A DNA stretch of 20,664 nucleotides from Pseudomonadota bacterium (GCA_023390245.1 JAEWDF010000020.1:1-20664), one strand, 5' to 3'. Shown: positions 6,932-13,667, numbered from the stretch's first letter. A program made the numbers and translations. The notes: generated by a model not told the origin, from the letters alone.

Positions 6932-6987
6932 CCGCGACGGCCTGGCGACGGCTTGTGAGATCGCCGTTCGCGCGCCATGCTCCCGGC

Positions 6988-7899
6988 ATGGACACCGTCA
7001 TCGAAGTCCGCGGCCTGACCAAGACCTACGGGACCGTCAAGGCGCTGGACGGCCTGGACCTGTCGATCCCGCGCGGCGGCGTCTATGGCGTGCTGGGGCC
7101 GAACGGGGCCGGCAAGTCGACCCTGTTCCGGACCCTGCTGGGCCTGGTCCGGCCGACCGAGGGCGACGCCACCGTGATGGGCGGTCGCATGGGCGATCCC
7201 AGGGCGATGCGGCGGATGGGCTCGATGATCGAGACGCCGCGCTTTCCGCCCTTCCTGACGGCGCGCCAGGTCCTGGAATGGCTGGGCCGCGCCCATGGCG
7301 GCGTGGCCAGGACCGACATCGACGCCTGGCTGAACCGTGTCGGCCTGAGCGAGGCGGCCGACCGGCGGGTGCGCGGCTTCTCGGTCGGCATGATGCAGCG
7401 GCTGGGCGTGGCGGCGGCGCTGATGACCCGGCCCGACCTGGTCATCCTGGACGAGCCGACCAGCGGCATGGACCCGCCCGGCATCCAGGAGATGCGCGCC
7501 CTGATCCGCGACCTGGCCGACCGGGACGGCGTGACCGTGGTGCTGGCCAGCCACCAGTTGCAGGAGGTCCAGCGCGTCTGTGACCGCGTCGCCATCCTGA
7601 ACCGGGGCCGGGTGGTCGCCGAGGGCCTGGTGTCCGAATTGACGGCCTCCGGCGGCCGGCTGCGGCTGACGGCGACGCCGCTGGCCAAGGCCATGGCGGT
7701 GCTGGGCGACCGGGGGGCGCTGGACGGCGACGCGGTGCTGGCCGCGATCGAACGCGCCGAGGCCCCCGCCCTGATCCGCGACCTGGTCAAGGCCGGCGTC
7801 GACATCGAGGAGGCGCGCTGGATCGGGATGGACCTGGAGACGGTGTTCATGAGCGAGACCGGCTGGGCCGGCGCGCCGGGAGGCGATCATGCTGGCTGA
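6988..7899 (+). CDS. ABC transporter ATP-binding protein (BcrA/NatA type)
   Basis: This 303-residue ATPase powers a membrane exporter with the permease encoded next. Walker A is GPNGAGKST (37-45), the signature is FSVGM (132-136, a variant of LSGGQ common in BcrA/CcmA-like proteins), Walker B is LVILDEP (152-158) and the H-loop is ASHQ with H190. The Q-loop position reads MIETPRFPPFLT, with Glu instead of Gln, as in the bacitracin-exporter branch. A C-terminal domain of about 80 residues ends in a DLETVFMSET motif typical of this branch. The ATG at 6988 starts the conserved domain but lacks a clear Shine-Dalgarno; an in-frame GTG at 6955 is an alternative. The last 11 bp overlap the permease gene. 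The exported substrate is unknown. Confidence 0.93.
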   Translation: MDTVIEVRGLTKTYGTVKALDGLDLSIPRGGVYGVLGPNGAGKSTLFRTLLGLVRPTEGDATVMGGRMGDPRAMRRMGSMIETPRFPPFLTARQVLEWLGRAHGGVARTDIDAWLNRVGLSEAADRRVRGFSVGMMQRLGVAAALMTRPDLVILDEPTSGMDPPGIQEMRALIRDLADRDGVTVVLASHQLQEVQRVCDRVAILNRGRVVAEGLVSELTASGGRLRLTATPLAKAMAVLGDRGALDGDAVLAAIERAEAPALIRDLVKAGVDIEEARWIGMDLETVFMSETGWAGAPGGDHAG

Positions 7900-8740
7900 C
7901 GCCCTGTGGTCCGAGGTCTATCGCCTGATCCGCAACCGGACGGCCCTGTTCCTGGGCGTCTTCTTCGTGCCGCTGATGTTCGCCGTCGGCGGCGTCGCCT
8001 TCCATGTCCTGAGCAAGAGCAAGGGCGACGCCCTGGCGGCCCAGGCGGCCCTGCCCGCCGGCATGGGCGGACAGCCGGTCGATCTGGCCCTCGCCTTCGA
8101 CATGGGCGCCGGCGGCGGCGCCAATGGCGCGGCCCTGGCCTTCATGCTGATCGCGGCGGCGGTGGTCTACGCCGGCGACTATCGCTGGGAGACCTGGCGG
8201 CTGATCAGCGCGCGAAACACCCGGCCCATGCTGCTGATGGGCAAGGTCGGGGTGATGAAGCTGGCGGCCCTGGCGGCGATGGTCGCCTACCTGCTGGCGA
8301 GCGTCGTCTTCATCCTGTCCCAGGCCCTGGTGACCGGACGGCCGCTGACGTTCGACGCCGGCTCGGTGGAGCCGGGGCGGTTCCTGCTGGTGTTCCTGCT
8401 GTCCTATGTGCGGATCGTCCAGTACGGCCTGGTCGCCCTGCTGGCCGCCGTCCTGACCCGTTCCCTGCTGGCCGCCCTGTTCGTCCCGCTGGTGGTCGGC
8501 TTCGTGCAGACCGTCATGGGCGGGCCGCTGATGGGCCTGGTGGGCTGGACGCCGACGATGTGGGCGCCGCAACTGCTGCTGCCCGGCCTGGCCTACGACA
8601 CCCTGAAGGCGGCGGCGACCGGCGAGGCCGCCCCGGCCGGCGTCGTCTCCAAGGCGATCCTGGGCCTGGCCCTGTGGTGCCTGGTCCCGTTCGGCGCCGC
8701 CCTGGCCCGGTTCAGCCGGCAGGACCTGTCGAAGGAATAG
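7889..8740 (+). CDS. ABC transporter permease
   Basis: The 283-residue product is an integral membrane protein with about six predicted helices: residues ~19-40, ~85-100 (AALAFMLIAAAVVYAG), ~125-150, ~175-200, ~205-225 and ~255-275. It fits the ABC-2 type permease that pairs with BcrA/NatA-like ATPases. The large loop after helix 1 is Gly/Ala-rich (PAGMGGQP, GAGGGANGA). The ATG overlaps the ATPase gene by 11 bp and has its own strong GGGAGG ribosome site 5 nt upstream, so the two are co-translated. The 3' end overlaps the convergent LysR gene by 29 bp. Substrate cannot be read from sequence. Confidence 0.85.
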   Translation: MLADALWSEVYRLIRNRTALFLGVFFVPLMFAVGGVAFHVLSKSKGDALAAQAALPAGMGGQPVDLALAFDMGAGGGANGAALAFMLIAAAVVYAGDYRWETWRLISARNTRPMLLMGKVGVMKLAALAAMVAYLLASVVFILSQALVTGRPLTFDAGSVEPGRFLLVFLLSYVRIVQYGLVALLAAVLTRSLLAALFVPLVVGFVQTVMGGPLMGLVGWTPTMWAPQLLLPGLAYDTLKAAATGEAAPAGVVSKAILGLALWCLVPFGAALARFSRQDLSKE

Positions 8741-9617
8741 GCGGCGGCGGGCTGCGCCGCCCCTCCTCCATCAGCCAGGCGCCGAACGCCTCCACCGCGC
8801 GGTCGCGCCGCCCCTGCGGCCGCAGAAAGGCGAAGTAGGAGGGGCGAAGCGCGAAGCCGAACGGCGCGGCCAGGCGTCCGGCCTCCACGTCCGGCGCGAC
8901 GAAGGCCCAGGGCGCGATGGCCACGCCCAGGCCGCTCACCGCCGCCTCCACCAGCGAATGGTTGTGGGCGAACTCCCGTTCCTCGGCCGGCGGCAGGTCC
9001 AGTCCTTGCCGTTCCGCCCACGTCGCCCAGGCGCGCCGGAAGGTCGCCGAGCGCAGGCGTGGCGCCTGCGTCAGGTCCCGCGGCGCCGCAAAGCCCGCCA
9101 TCAGGCATGGCGCGCCGACCGGCCCCTGGTGCTGGTCCAGGAAACGGACGACCTGCGCGCCCGGCGGCCGCTCCTCCGGCTCCAGGATGCGGATCGCCCC
9201 GTCGAAGCGATCGCGGCGGAAATCGACCGGCAGGTGGGATTCCGACATCCTGACCCGCACCTCCGGATGCGCCTCCGCGAAACCGGGCAGGCGCGGGATC
9301 AGCCATTTCAAGGCGAAGGTGCCCAGGCAGGAGATCTCGATCTCGCGCGCCGGGCCGTGCCGGACCTGCGCCACCGCCTGGTCGATCAGGCCGAAGCCCT
9401 GGGTCAGCCGCTCGGCCAGCTCGGCGCCCGCCTCGGTCAGGACCAGGGCATGGCGCGGTCCCTGGACAAGGGGCGCGCCCAGCGCCGCCTGCAGGGCGGC
9501 GATCTGGCGGCTGACGGCGCCGTGGGTGACGCAGAGCTCAGCCGCCGCCCGCGTCATGCTGCGATGGCGGGCGAAGGCCTCGAAGGCGCGCAGGGCGGTC
9601 AGCGGCGGCCGCGTCAT
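8712..9617 (-). CDS. LysR-family transcriptional regulator (GcvA-like)
   Basis: The 301-residue product has an N-terminal winged helix-turn-helix (PLTALRAFEAFARHRSMTRA at residues 4-23, then AAELCVTHGAVSRQIAALQA) and a substrate-binding effector domain beginning near residue 90 (EIEISCLGTFALKWLIPRLP). The opening and the CVTHGAVSRQI recognition segment resemble the GcvA/AmpR branch. The ATG at 9617 follows GGAG and begins the HTH; an upstream frame extension of 10 codons is not family-like. LysR proteins usually control a divergent gene and themselves; here the divergent gene is a very small membrane ORF, with an inverted repeat in the 72-bp spacer. The target could instead be elsewhere. Confidence 0.92.
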   Translation of the reverse strand: MTRPPLTALRAFEAFARHRSMTRAAAELCVTHGAVSRQIAALQAALGAPLVQGPRHALVLTEAGAELAERLTQGFGLIDQAVAQVRHGPAREIEISCLGTFALKWLIPRLPGFAEAHPEVRVRMSESHLPVDFRRDRFDGAIRILEPEERPPGAQVVRFLDQHQGPVGAPCLMAGFAAPRDLTQAPRLRSATFRRAWATWAERQGLDLPPAEEREFAHNHSLVEAAVSGLGVAIAPWAFVAPDVEAGRLAAPFGFALRPSYFAFLRPQGRRDRAVEAFGAWLMEEGRRSPPPPIPSTGPAG

Positions 9618-9651
9618 GTGATCTCCGCTCACAGGAACGCCCCGCATAATC

Positions 9652-9673
9652 GATTTCGGCGCGCGGCGAAATC
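9652..9673. promoter_or_regulatory. Inverted repeat GATTTCG-8-CGAAATC, candidate LysR site
   Basis: Perfect 7-bp arms at 9652-9658 and 9667-9673 are separated by GCGCGCGG. The repeat lies in the divergent spacer between the LysR gene and the small plus-strand ORF. LysR sites are typically interrupted dyads of the T-N11-A kind; this one (ATTTCG-8-CGAAAT) fits loosely. Assignment is by position only. Confidence 0.4.
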
Positions 9674-9689
9674 CGCTTCAAGCTTGGCG

Positions 9690-9818
9690 ATGCCGCCATT
9701 CGACAAACCCCCGCCCCGCCGCACCGCCTGGGACAAGGCCGCCTACGTCCTGTGCATCCTGCTCATATGGACCGGGGCCCTGGCCAGTTGCTGGCAGGCG
9801 GGAGCCGCTTCTCCATGA
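9690..9818 (+). CDS. Very small membrane protein (hypothetical)
   Basis: This is a 42-codon frame starting at the ATG at 9690. It has a basic, Pro-rich N-terminus (PPFDKPPPRRTAWDKAA) and one hydrophobic helix (YVLCILLIWTGALASCW), so the product would be a single-pass membrane peptide with the N-terminus inside. No strong Shine-Dalgarno is visible. It is divergent from the LysR gene, and its last 56 bp overlap the 3' end of the convergent GNAT gene. The protein-like composition supports it, but the overlap and lack of a ribosome site argue for caution. I do not recognise a family. Confidence 0.4.
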   Translation: MPPFDKPPPRRTAWDKAAYVLCILLIWTGALASCWQAGAASP

Positions 9819-10269
9819 AGACGTCCGCCCGCACATAGGGCGTGGGCCGCGGCGGCAGGCGGACGAAGCCGAAGCTGTCATACAGGGCCAGGGCCGGCGC
9901 CAGCGCGCTGTTGGTCTCCAGATAGAGCCGGGCGGCCCCGCCGGCCCGCGCGGCCGTCTCACAGGCCTCCAGCAGCCGCCGCGCCAGGCCGTGGCCGCGC
10001 GCCGCCGGCGTCACCGTCATCTTGGAGACCTCGAACCCGTCCTCCAGCCGGATCAGGGCGCAGCATCCGACGGCTTCCCCTTCCCGCTCGGCGATGAAGA
10101 TACGGCCGCCGGTCTTCAGGAAGACGCCGTCCGGATCGTCGATGGAGCGCCGGTCCTTCGCCTCGATCGCGAAGCCGCCCTCCTCCAGCCAGGCCTCGTT
10201 CAGCCGCGCCCAGGCGGCGGCGTGGTCGGGGCGGTAGTCGACGATACGGACTCGGGATTCGGATGACAT
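9763..10269 (-). CDS. GNAT family N-acetyltransferase
   Basis: The 168-residue product transfers an acetyl group from acetyl-CoA to an unknown amine. Motif A, the acetyl-CoA pyrophosphate loop, is visible as VSKMTVTPAARGHGLARRLL (about residues 81-100, with the R-G-H-G turn at 91-94), followed by motif B LYLETNSALAPALALYDSFG, in which the Tyr is the usual proton donor in the family. I chose the ATG at 10269; the frame is open 11 codons upstream but has no better start or family similarity. The ribosome site is weak. It sits just downstream of the rplQ terminator on the same strand and overlaps the small convergent membrane ORF at its 3' end. Confidence 0.9.
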   Translation of the reverse strand: MSSESRVRIVDYRPDHAAAWARLNEAWLEEGGFAIEAKDRRSIDDPDGVFLKTGGRIFIAEREGEAVGCCALIRLEDGFEVSKMTVTPAARGHGLARRLLEACETAARAGGAARLYLETNSALAPALALYDSFGFVRLPPRPTPYVRADVFMEKRLPPASNWPGPRSI

Positions 10270-10300
10270 GGCGGCTTCATGACCCAGCGCCGGACAAAGC

Positions 10301-10333
10301 AAAAGGGCGACCGGATCGCTCCGGCCGCCCTTT
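10301..10333 (-). terminator. Terminator of the alpha ribosomal operon
   Basis: On the minus strand the transcript folds as AAAGGGCG, a one-base mismatch, CCGGA, a GCGA tetraloop, then UCCGG and CGCCCUUU, ending in a short U run. GNRA tetraloops (GCGA) are exceptionally stable. It lies 26 bp after the rplQ stop. The AAA/TTT flanks mean it could also act in the opposite direction. Confidence 0.88.
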
Positions 10334-10358
10334 CGGCGTTCGATCCCGAAGGACCGGC

Positions 10359-10778
10359 TTAGTCTTCGCTGTCGTCCGCGAACGCCTGGACCGGACCGGA
10401 GTCCTGGCCCTTGGCGGCCTCGTCGCGGTCGACGAACTCGATCACGGCCATCGGGGCGTTGTCGCCGTGGCGGAAGCCCGCCTTCATGATGCGGATGTAT
10501 CCGCCGTTGCGCTCCGCGTAGCGGGGGCCCAGCGTCTCGAACAGCTTGCCGACCTGCGGCACGTCGCGCACGGCGCTGATGGCCTGGCGACGGGCGTGGA
10601 GGTCGCCGCGCTTGGCCAGAGTCACCAGCTTCTCGACGAACGGACGCAGTTCCTTCGCCTTCGGCAGGGTCGTCGTGATCTGCTCGTGCTTGATCAGCGA
10701 GGCGGCCATGTTGGCGAACATGGCCTGGCGGTGGCTGGAGGTACGTCCCAGCTTACGATAGGCGGCGCCGTGGCGCAT
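10359..10778 (-). CDS. rplQ: 50S ribosomal protein L17
   Basis: The 139-residue protein of the large subunit lies near the peptide exit tunnel. The N-terminal signature is intact: MRHGAAYRKLGRTSSHRQAM followed by FANMAASLIKHEQITTTLPKAKELR, and then KLVTLAKRGDLHARRQ. The last ~20 residues are an acidic tail (DRDEAAKGQDSGPVQAF, ADDSED) extending beyond the E. coli length. The ATG has AGGAG about 9 nt upstream. It is the last gene of the alpha operon, 105 bp after rpoA, and is followed by a strong terminator. Confidence 0.98.
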   Translation of the reverse strand: MRHGAAYRKLGRTSSHRQAMFANMAASLIKHEQITTTLPKAKELRPFVEKLVTLAKRGDLHARRQAISAVRDVPQVGKLFETLGPRYAERNGGYIRIMKAGFRHGDNAPMAVIEFVDRDEAAKGQDSGPVQAFADDSED

Positions 10779-10846
10779 CGTGGTCTCTCCTACTCAACCC
10801 CGGTTTCCAGCCTGCCGGCCGGACCTGGGGCCCTTCATTCTAACCG

Positions 10847-10874
10847 CTCCGCGGCCGCATGGCCTGGGGCGGAG
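10847..10874 (-). other. Hairpin in the rpoA-rplQ spacer
   Basis: CTCCGC (10847-10852) pairs with GCGGAG (10869-10874), and inside it GGCC-GCAT-GGCC forms a second 4-bp stem; a 4-nt bulge separates them on one side. It starts 10 nt after the rpoA stop codon. There is no U-tract, so it is more likely an RNA-stability or processing element than a terminator. Confidence 0.45.
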
Positions 10875-10883
10875 GGTTGAAAC

Positions 10884-11903
10884 TTAGATCTGGTCGTCGA
10901 ACTTCTTGGCCAGGTCTTCGATGTTTTCCGGCGGCCAGTTCGGCACGTCCATACCGAGGCTGAGGCCCATGGACGCCAGGACTTCCTTGATCTCGTTCAG
11001 CGACTTGCGGCCGAAGTTCGGGGTGCGAAGCATCTCGCCCTCGGTCTTCTGGATCAGGTCGCCGATGTAGACGATGTTGTCGTTCTTCAGGCAGTTGGCC
11101 GAACGGACCGACAGCTCCAGCTCGTCCACCTTCTTCAGCAGGGCCGGGTTGAACGGCAGGTCGGGCTTGCCGTCCGCCTGCTCGACCGCCTTGGTCGGCT
11201 CCTCGAAGGTGATGAAGATCTGCAGTTGGTCCTGCAGGATGCGCGCGGCGTAGGCCACCGCGTCCACCGGCGAGACGGCGCCGTTGGTTTCCACTTCCAG
11301 CAGCAGCTTGTCATAGTCCAGCGACTGGCCCTGGCGGGTCGGCTCGACGCGATAGGCGACGCGCTTGACCGGCGAATACAGGGCATCGACGGCGATCAGG
11401 CCGATCGGCGCGTCTTCCGGACGGTTGAACTCGGCCGCGACATAGCCCTTGCCGTTCTGAACGGTCAGTTCCATGCGCACCGAGGCGCCGTCGTCCAGCG
11501 TGCAGATGACGTGGTCGGGGTTCAGCACCTCGATGTCGGCCGGCACGTCGATCTGGCCGGCGGTCACCGGGCCGGGGCCCGTGGCGCGCAGGGTCATGCG
11601 CTTCGGACCTTCGGCATGCATGCGAAGGGCCAGCTGCTTGATGTTCAGGACGATGTCCACGACGTCTTCCCGCACGCCTTCCAGCGACGAGAATTCGTGG
11701 ACCACGCCGTCGATCTGGATGGCCGTCACCGCCGCGCCTTGCAGCGAGGACAGCAGGACACGGCGCAGGGCGTTGCCGAGCGTCACGCCGAAGCCGCGTT
11801 CCAGGGGCTCGGCCACCAGACGCGCCTTACGCTGGGCGTCGGAACCGGTCTCCACCTGCGGCTTCTCGGGACGGATCAGCTCTTGCCAGTTTCTTTCGAT
11901 CAT
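10884..11903 (-). CDS. rpoA: RNA polymerase subunit alpha
   Basis: The 339-residue subunit dimerises to scaffold RNA polymerase assembly and contacts activators and UP elements. The N-terminal domain has ERGFGVTLGNALRRVLLSSL (residues 35-54). The C-terminal domain begins near residue 258 with ELELSVRSANCLKNDNIVYI; R267 corresponds to E. coli R265, the key DNA-contact arginine. The helix-hairpin-helix region TPNFGRKSLNEIKEVLASMG follows. The protein ends in an acidic/basic tail, ENIEDLAKKFDDQI. The ATG has GAGGGA a few nt upstream. A 96-nt spacer with a large hairpin separates it from rpsK. Confidence 0.99.
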   Translation of the reverse strand: MIERNWQELIRPEKPQVETGSDAQRKARLVAEPLERGFGVTLGNALRRVLLSSLQGAAVTAIQIDGVVHEFSSLEGVREDVVDIVLNIKQLALRMHAEGPKRMTLRATGPGPVTAGQIDVPADIEVLNPDHVICTLDDGASVRMELTVQNGKGYVAAEFNRPEDAPIGLIAVDALYSPVKRVAYRVEPTRQGQSLDYDKLLLEVETNGAVSPVDAVAYAARILQDQLQIFITFEEPTKAVEQADGKPDLPFNPALLKKVDELELSVRSANCLKNDNIVYIGDLIQKTEGEMLRTPNFGRKSLNEIKEVLASMGLSLGMDVPNWPPENIEDLAKKFDDQI

Positions 11904-11923
11904 TTTGTCCCTCGAACGGGTTT

Positions 11924-11966
11924 CGTCGGTTCCGGCCTTGTCGACGAGGCCACGATGGAACCGACG
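11924..11966 (-). other. Large hairpin in the rpsK-rpoA spacer (rpoA leader)
   Basis: Outer arms CGTCGGTTCC (11924-11933) and GGAACCGACG (11957-11966) pair over 10 bp. An inner stem GGCCT/AGGCC (11934-11938 with 11947-11951) continues it, with a 5-nt bulge and an 8-nt loop. The hairpin ends about 20 nt before the rpoA start codon and is not followed by a U-tract on the minus strand. It is placed to affect rpoA translation or mRNA stability; no known RNA family is recognised. Confidence 0.6.
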
Positions 11967-11999
11967 GAGATGGGGGTGCTTTCCGTCGTCGTCGCGTGC

Positions 12000-12389
12000 T
12001 TAGACGCGGCGGCGCTTCGGCGGACGGCAGCCGTTGTGCGGCATCGGGGTGACGTCACGGATGGTGGTGATCGTCAGGCCGACGGCCTGCAGGGCGCGCA
12101 GGGCCGATTCACGACCCGAACCCGGGCCGGAAACGTTGACTTCCAGCGTCTTCAGGCCGTGCTCCTGCGCCTTCTTGCCCGCGTCCTCGGCGGCCATCTG
12201 GGCGGCGTACGGCGTGGACTTGCGCGAGCCCTTGAAGCCCATGTGGCCGGCCGACGACCAGGAAATCGCATTCCCTTGCGCGTCGGTGATGGTCACCATG
12301 GTGTTGTTGAAGGAGGCGTTCACATGGGCGACGCCCGAGGTGATGTTCTTGCGCTCGCGCTTCTTAACGCGACCCGGTTCCTTGGCCAT
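12000..12389 (-). CDS. rpsK: 30S ribosomal protein S11
   Basis: The 129-residue protein of the 30S platform binds 16S rRNA near the mRNA exit. Recognised from RKNITSGVAHVNASFNNTMV (about residues 13-32), then AISWSSAGHMGFKGSRKSTP, VSGPGSGRESALRAL and the C-terminal TPMPHNGCRPPKRRRV, which is nearly invariant. The length is typical. GAGAGGG lies 8 nt upstream of the ATG. It follows rpsM after 14 bp. Confidence 0.99.
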   Translation of the reverse strand: MAKEPGRVKKRERKNITSGVAHVNASFNNTMVTITDAQGNAISWSSAGHMGFKGSRKSTPYAAQMAAEDAGKKAQEHGLKTLEVNVSGPGSGRESALRALQAVGLTITTIRDVTPMPHNGCRPPKRRRV

Positions 12390-12403
12390 CGATCAGCCCT
12401 CTC

Positions 12404-12772
12404 TTACTTCTTCTTGCCGGCGATCGGCTTGGCCGGACCCTTGCGGGTGCGGGCGTTGGTGTGGGTGCGCTGGCCGCGGACCGGCAGGCCCTTGCGGTGA
12501 CGCAGGCCGCGATAGCAGGCCAGGTCCATCAGGCGCTTGATGTTCATCGACGTCTCGCGGCGCAGGTCGCCCTCGACGGTGTGATCCTTGTCGATCGTCT
12601 CGCGGATCTGCAGGACTTCAGCGTCCGTCAGCTGGTTCACGCGGCGCGCCGGCTCGATGCCGACCTTCGCGGTGATGTCCTTGGCGGCGGCGGGGCCGAT
12701 GCCGTGGATGTACTGAAGCGCGATTTCGACGCGCTTGTTGGTCGGGATGTTGACGCCAGCGATACGGGCCAC
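12404..12772 (-). CDS. rpsM: 30S ribosomal protein S13
   Basis: The 122-residue 30S head protein contacts the P-site tRNA and 5S/L5 across the subunit bridge. Conserved parts are ARIAGVNIPTNKRVEIALQY at the N-terminus, HGIGPAAAKDI, and the basic C-terminus GLPVRGQRTHTNARTRKGPA, KPIAGKKK. The start is GTG at 12772, supported by GGAG 6 nt upstream and by the family N-terminus. The frame is open 12 codons further to an ATG at 12808, but that segment is leader RNA. This is the first gene of the alpha operon and has its own promoter. Confidence 0.98.
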   Translation of the reverse strand: MARIAGVNIPTNKRVEIALQYIHGIGPAAAKDITAKVGIEPARRVNQLTDAEVLQIRETIDKDHTVEGDLRRETSMNIKRLMDLACYRGLRHRKGLPVRGQRTHTNARTRKGPAKPIAGKKK

Positions 12773-12809
12773 GAAATTCTCCAGATACGCGCTGATCAGA
12801 CGCAACAAA

Positions 12810-12834
12810 CGCTCCGGTCAACAGACCAGGAGCG
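12810..12834 (-). other. Hairpin in the rpsM leader, possible attenuator
   Basis: On the minus strand the RNA reads CGCUCC-U-GGUC-UGUU-GACC-GGAGCG, a 10-bp stem with one bulged base and a 4-nt loop, followed by UUUGUU. It lies roughly 18-42 nt into the transcript from the predicted promoter and 37 nt before the rpsM start. A second, weaker hairpin (GCCTTC-CCGC-GAAGG) sits at the extreme 5' end (about 12840-12856). Terminator-like shape inside a leader suggests attenuation or 5'-end stability. Confidence 0.5.
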
Positions 12835-12858
12835 TGGCGCCCTTCGCGGGAAGGCGTC

Positions 12859-12886
12859 CTTATACAGGCGATTCACATCACGTCAA
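12859..12886 (-). promoter_or_regulatory. Sigma-70-type promoter of the alpha operon (rpsM-rpsK-rpoA-rplQ)
   Basis: On the minus strand TTGACG (12886-12881) and TATAAG (12864-12859) are separated by 16 bp, each 5 of 6 to consensus. Initiation would fall near 12852, about 80 nt before the rpsM GTG. It lies between the TonB-like gene and rpsM, so the alpha operon can be transcribed independently of spc. Confidence 0.7.
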
Positions 12887-12929
12887 CGTCTGCGTTGCGC
12901 AGGACGTGTCCCGACGCCCGCCGGTCGCA

Positions 12930-13667
12930 TCAGCGCGGCCGGCCGAAGTCGACGCCGACCGTCACCCGCTGACCCGATACGGGACGCCCGTCCTCCGTCG
13001 GCGGGCGGAAGCGGAAGTAGCCCGCCACCGTCAGGCCCGCCGATCCGAAGCCCAGGCCGGGCGGGTCCTCGGACAGGACACGACACCCTTCCAGCCGCTC
13101 GTCCAGGCGGATGAGGCACGACAGCTCGACGCGGCCATAACGGCTGCGCGCGTTGCGCGGGTGGTTGGCCTGGATCTGGCCCAGCGTCGGGCCGGTCAGC
13201 AGGCGCGGGCCGGTCGAGCCGGAGCCGGCGCCCGATCCGGACCCCGCCCCGGGCCCGGAGCCCGTCCCCTGCCCGCCCTGGCCGAAGCCCGGCTGGCCCG
13301 ACGGCTGTGGCGCGGCGCCGACAACGATGGGATCAGGCTCAGGCGCGGGCGTCGGCGGGGCCGGAACCTCCCTGGGCGTCTCCTTCTTGGGCGGCGTCGG
13401 CGTGTGCACGCGGGAGGGCGCGGCCGGCGCCCCGCCGCCGGTTTCCGGAGCCGGCGGCTGGTCCGACACGGGCGGCGGCGGATCGTACAGGATAACCTCG
13501 AACGGCGGAGGCGGCGCGGCGACGGCCGGCGGCTGGCGGCCCCGGCCCTGTCCGACCAGCAGCAGCAGGCCGACCTCGGCGGCCCCTACCGCCGCAAAGA
13601 CGGCGAAGGCGCGCCAGCGTTTGCGGGCGCGCCTTGCATGTCCGGGATTGTCCTGGCGATCCGACAT
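12930..13667 (-). CDS. TonB-family energy-transduction protein
   Basis: The 245-residue product has the TonB layout. A basic cytoplasmic start is followed by one membrane anchor (FAVFAAVGAAEVGLLLLVGQ, about residues 20-39), a long Pro-rich periplasmic spacer (PPPPFEVILYDPPPPVSDQP and onward) that turns into a Gly/Ser repeat (GTGSGPGAGSGSGAGSGS), and a C-terminal TonB_C-like domain of about 80 residues (GRVELSCLIRLDERLEGCRV, then DPPGLGFGSAGLTVAGYFRF, TEDGRPVSGQRVTVGVDF). TonB proteins transmit proton-motive energy from ExbBD to outer-membrane receptors; no exbBD is nearby. I chose the ATG at 13667; a TTG at 13694 is possible. Ribosome sites are weak for both. Its location, between adk and rpsM inside the ribosomal cluster on the same strand, is unusual. 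It may be co-transcribed with secY-adk. Confidence 0.85.
   Translation of the reverse strand: MSDRQDNPGHARRARKRWRAFAVFAAVGAAEVGLLLLVGQGRGRQPPAVAAPPPPFEVILYDPPPPVSDQPPAPETGGGAPAAPSRVHTPTPPKKETPREVPAPPTPAPEPDPIVVGAAPQPSGQPGFGQGGQGTGSGPGAGSGSGAGSGSTGPRLLTGPTLGQIQANHPRNARSRYGRVELSCLIRLDERLEGCRVLSEDPPGLGFGSAGLTVAGYFRFRPPTEDGRPVSGQRVTVGVDFGRPR

Noticed and set aside
6577..7890. A 437-codon minus-strand frame opposite the ABC ATPase
   Set aside because: It mirrors a well-supported ATPase gene and has no recognisable domain; codon composition is that of an antisense shadow.
8712..8740. Overlap of the permease and LysR 3' ends as a possible sequencing error
   Set aside because: Both reading frames are intact with natural C-termini; a 29-bp tail-to-tail overlap is common in compact genomes.
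11226..12500. A 424-codon plus-strand frame opposite rpoA, rpsK and rpsM
   Set aside because: It is antisense to three highly conserved ribosomal-operon genes and has no family similarity.
12773..12808. Twelve extra N-terminal residues on S13 from an upstream ATG
   Set aside because: The family begins with the ARIAGVNIP segment, and GGAG is correctly spaced for the GTG at 12772.
13200..13290. Repetitive Gly/Ser codons that look like a tandem DNA repeat
   Set aside because: The units are irregular and encode the flexible spacer of the TonB-like protein; this is protein low complexity, not a DNA repeat or CRISPR.
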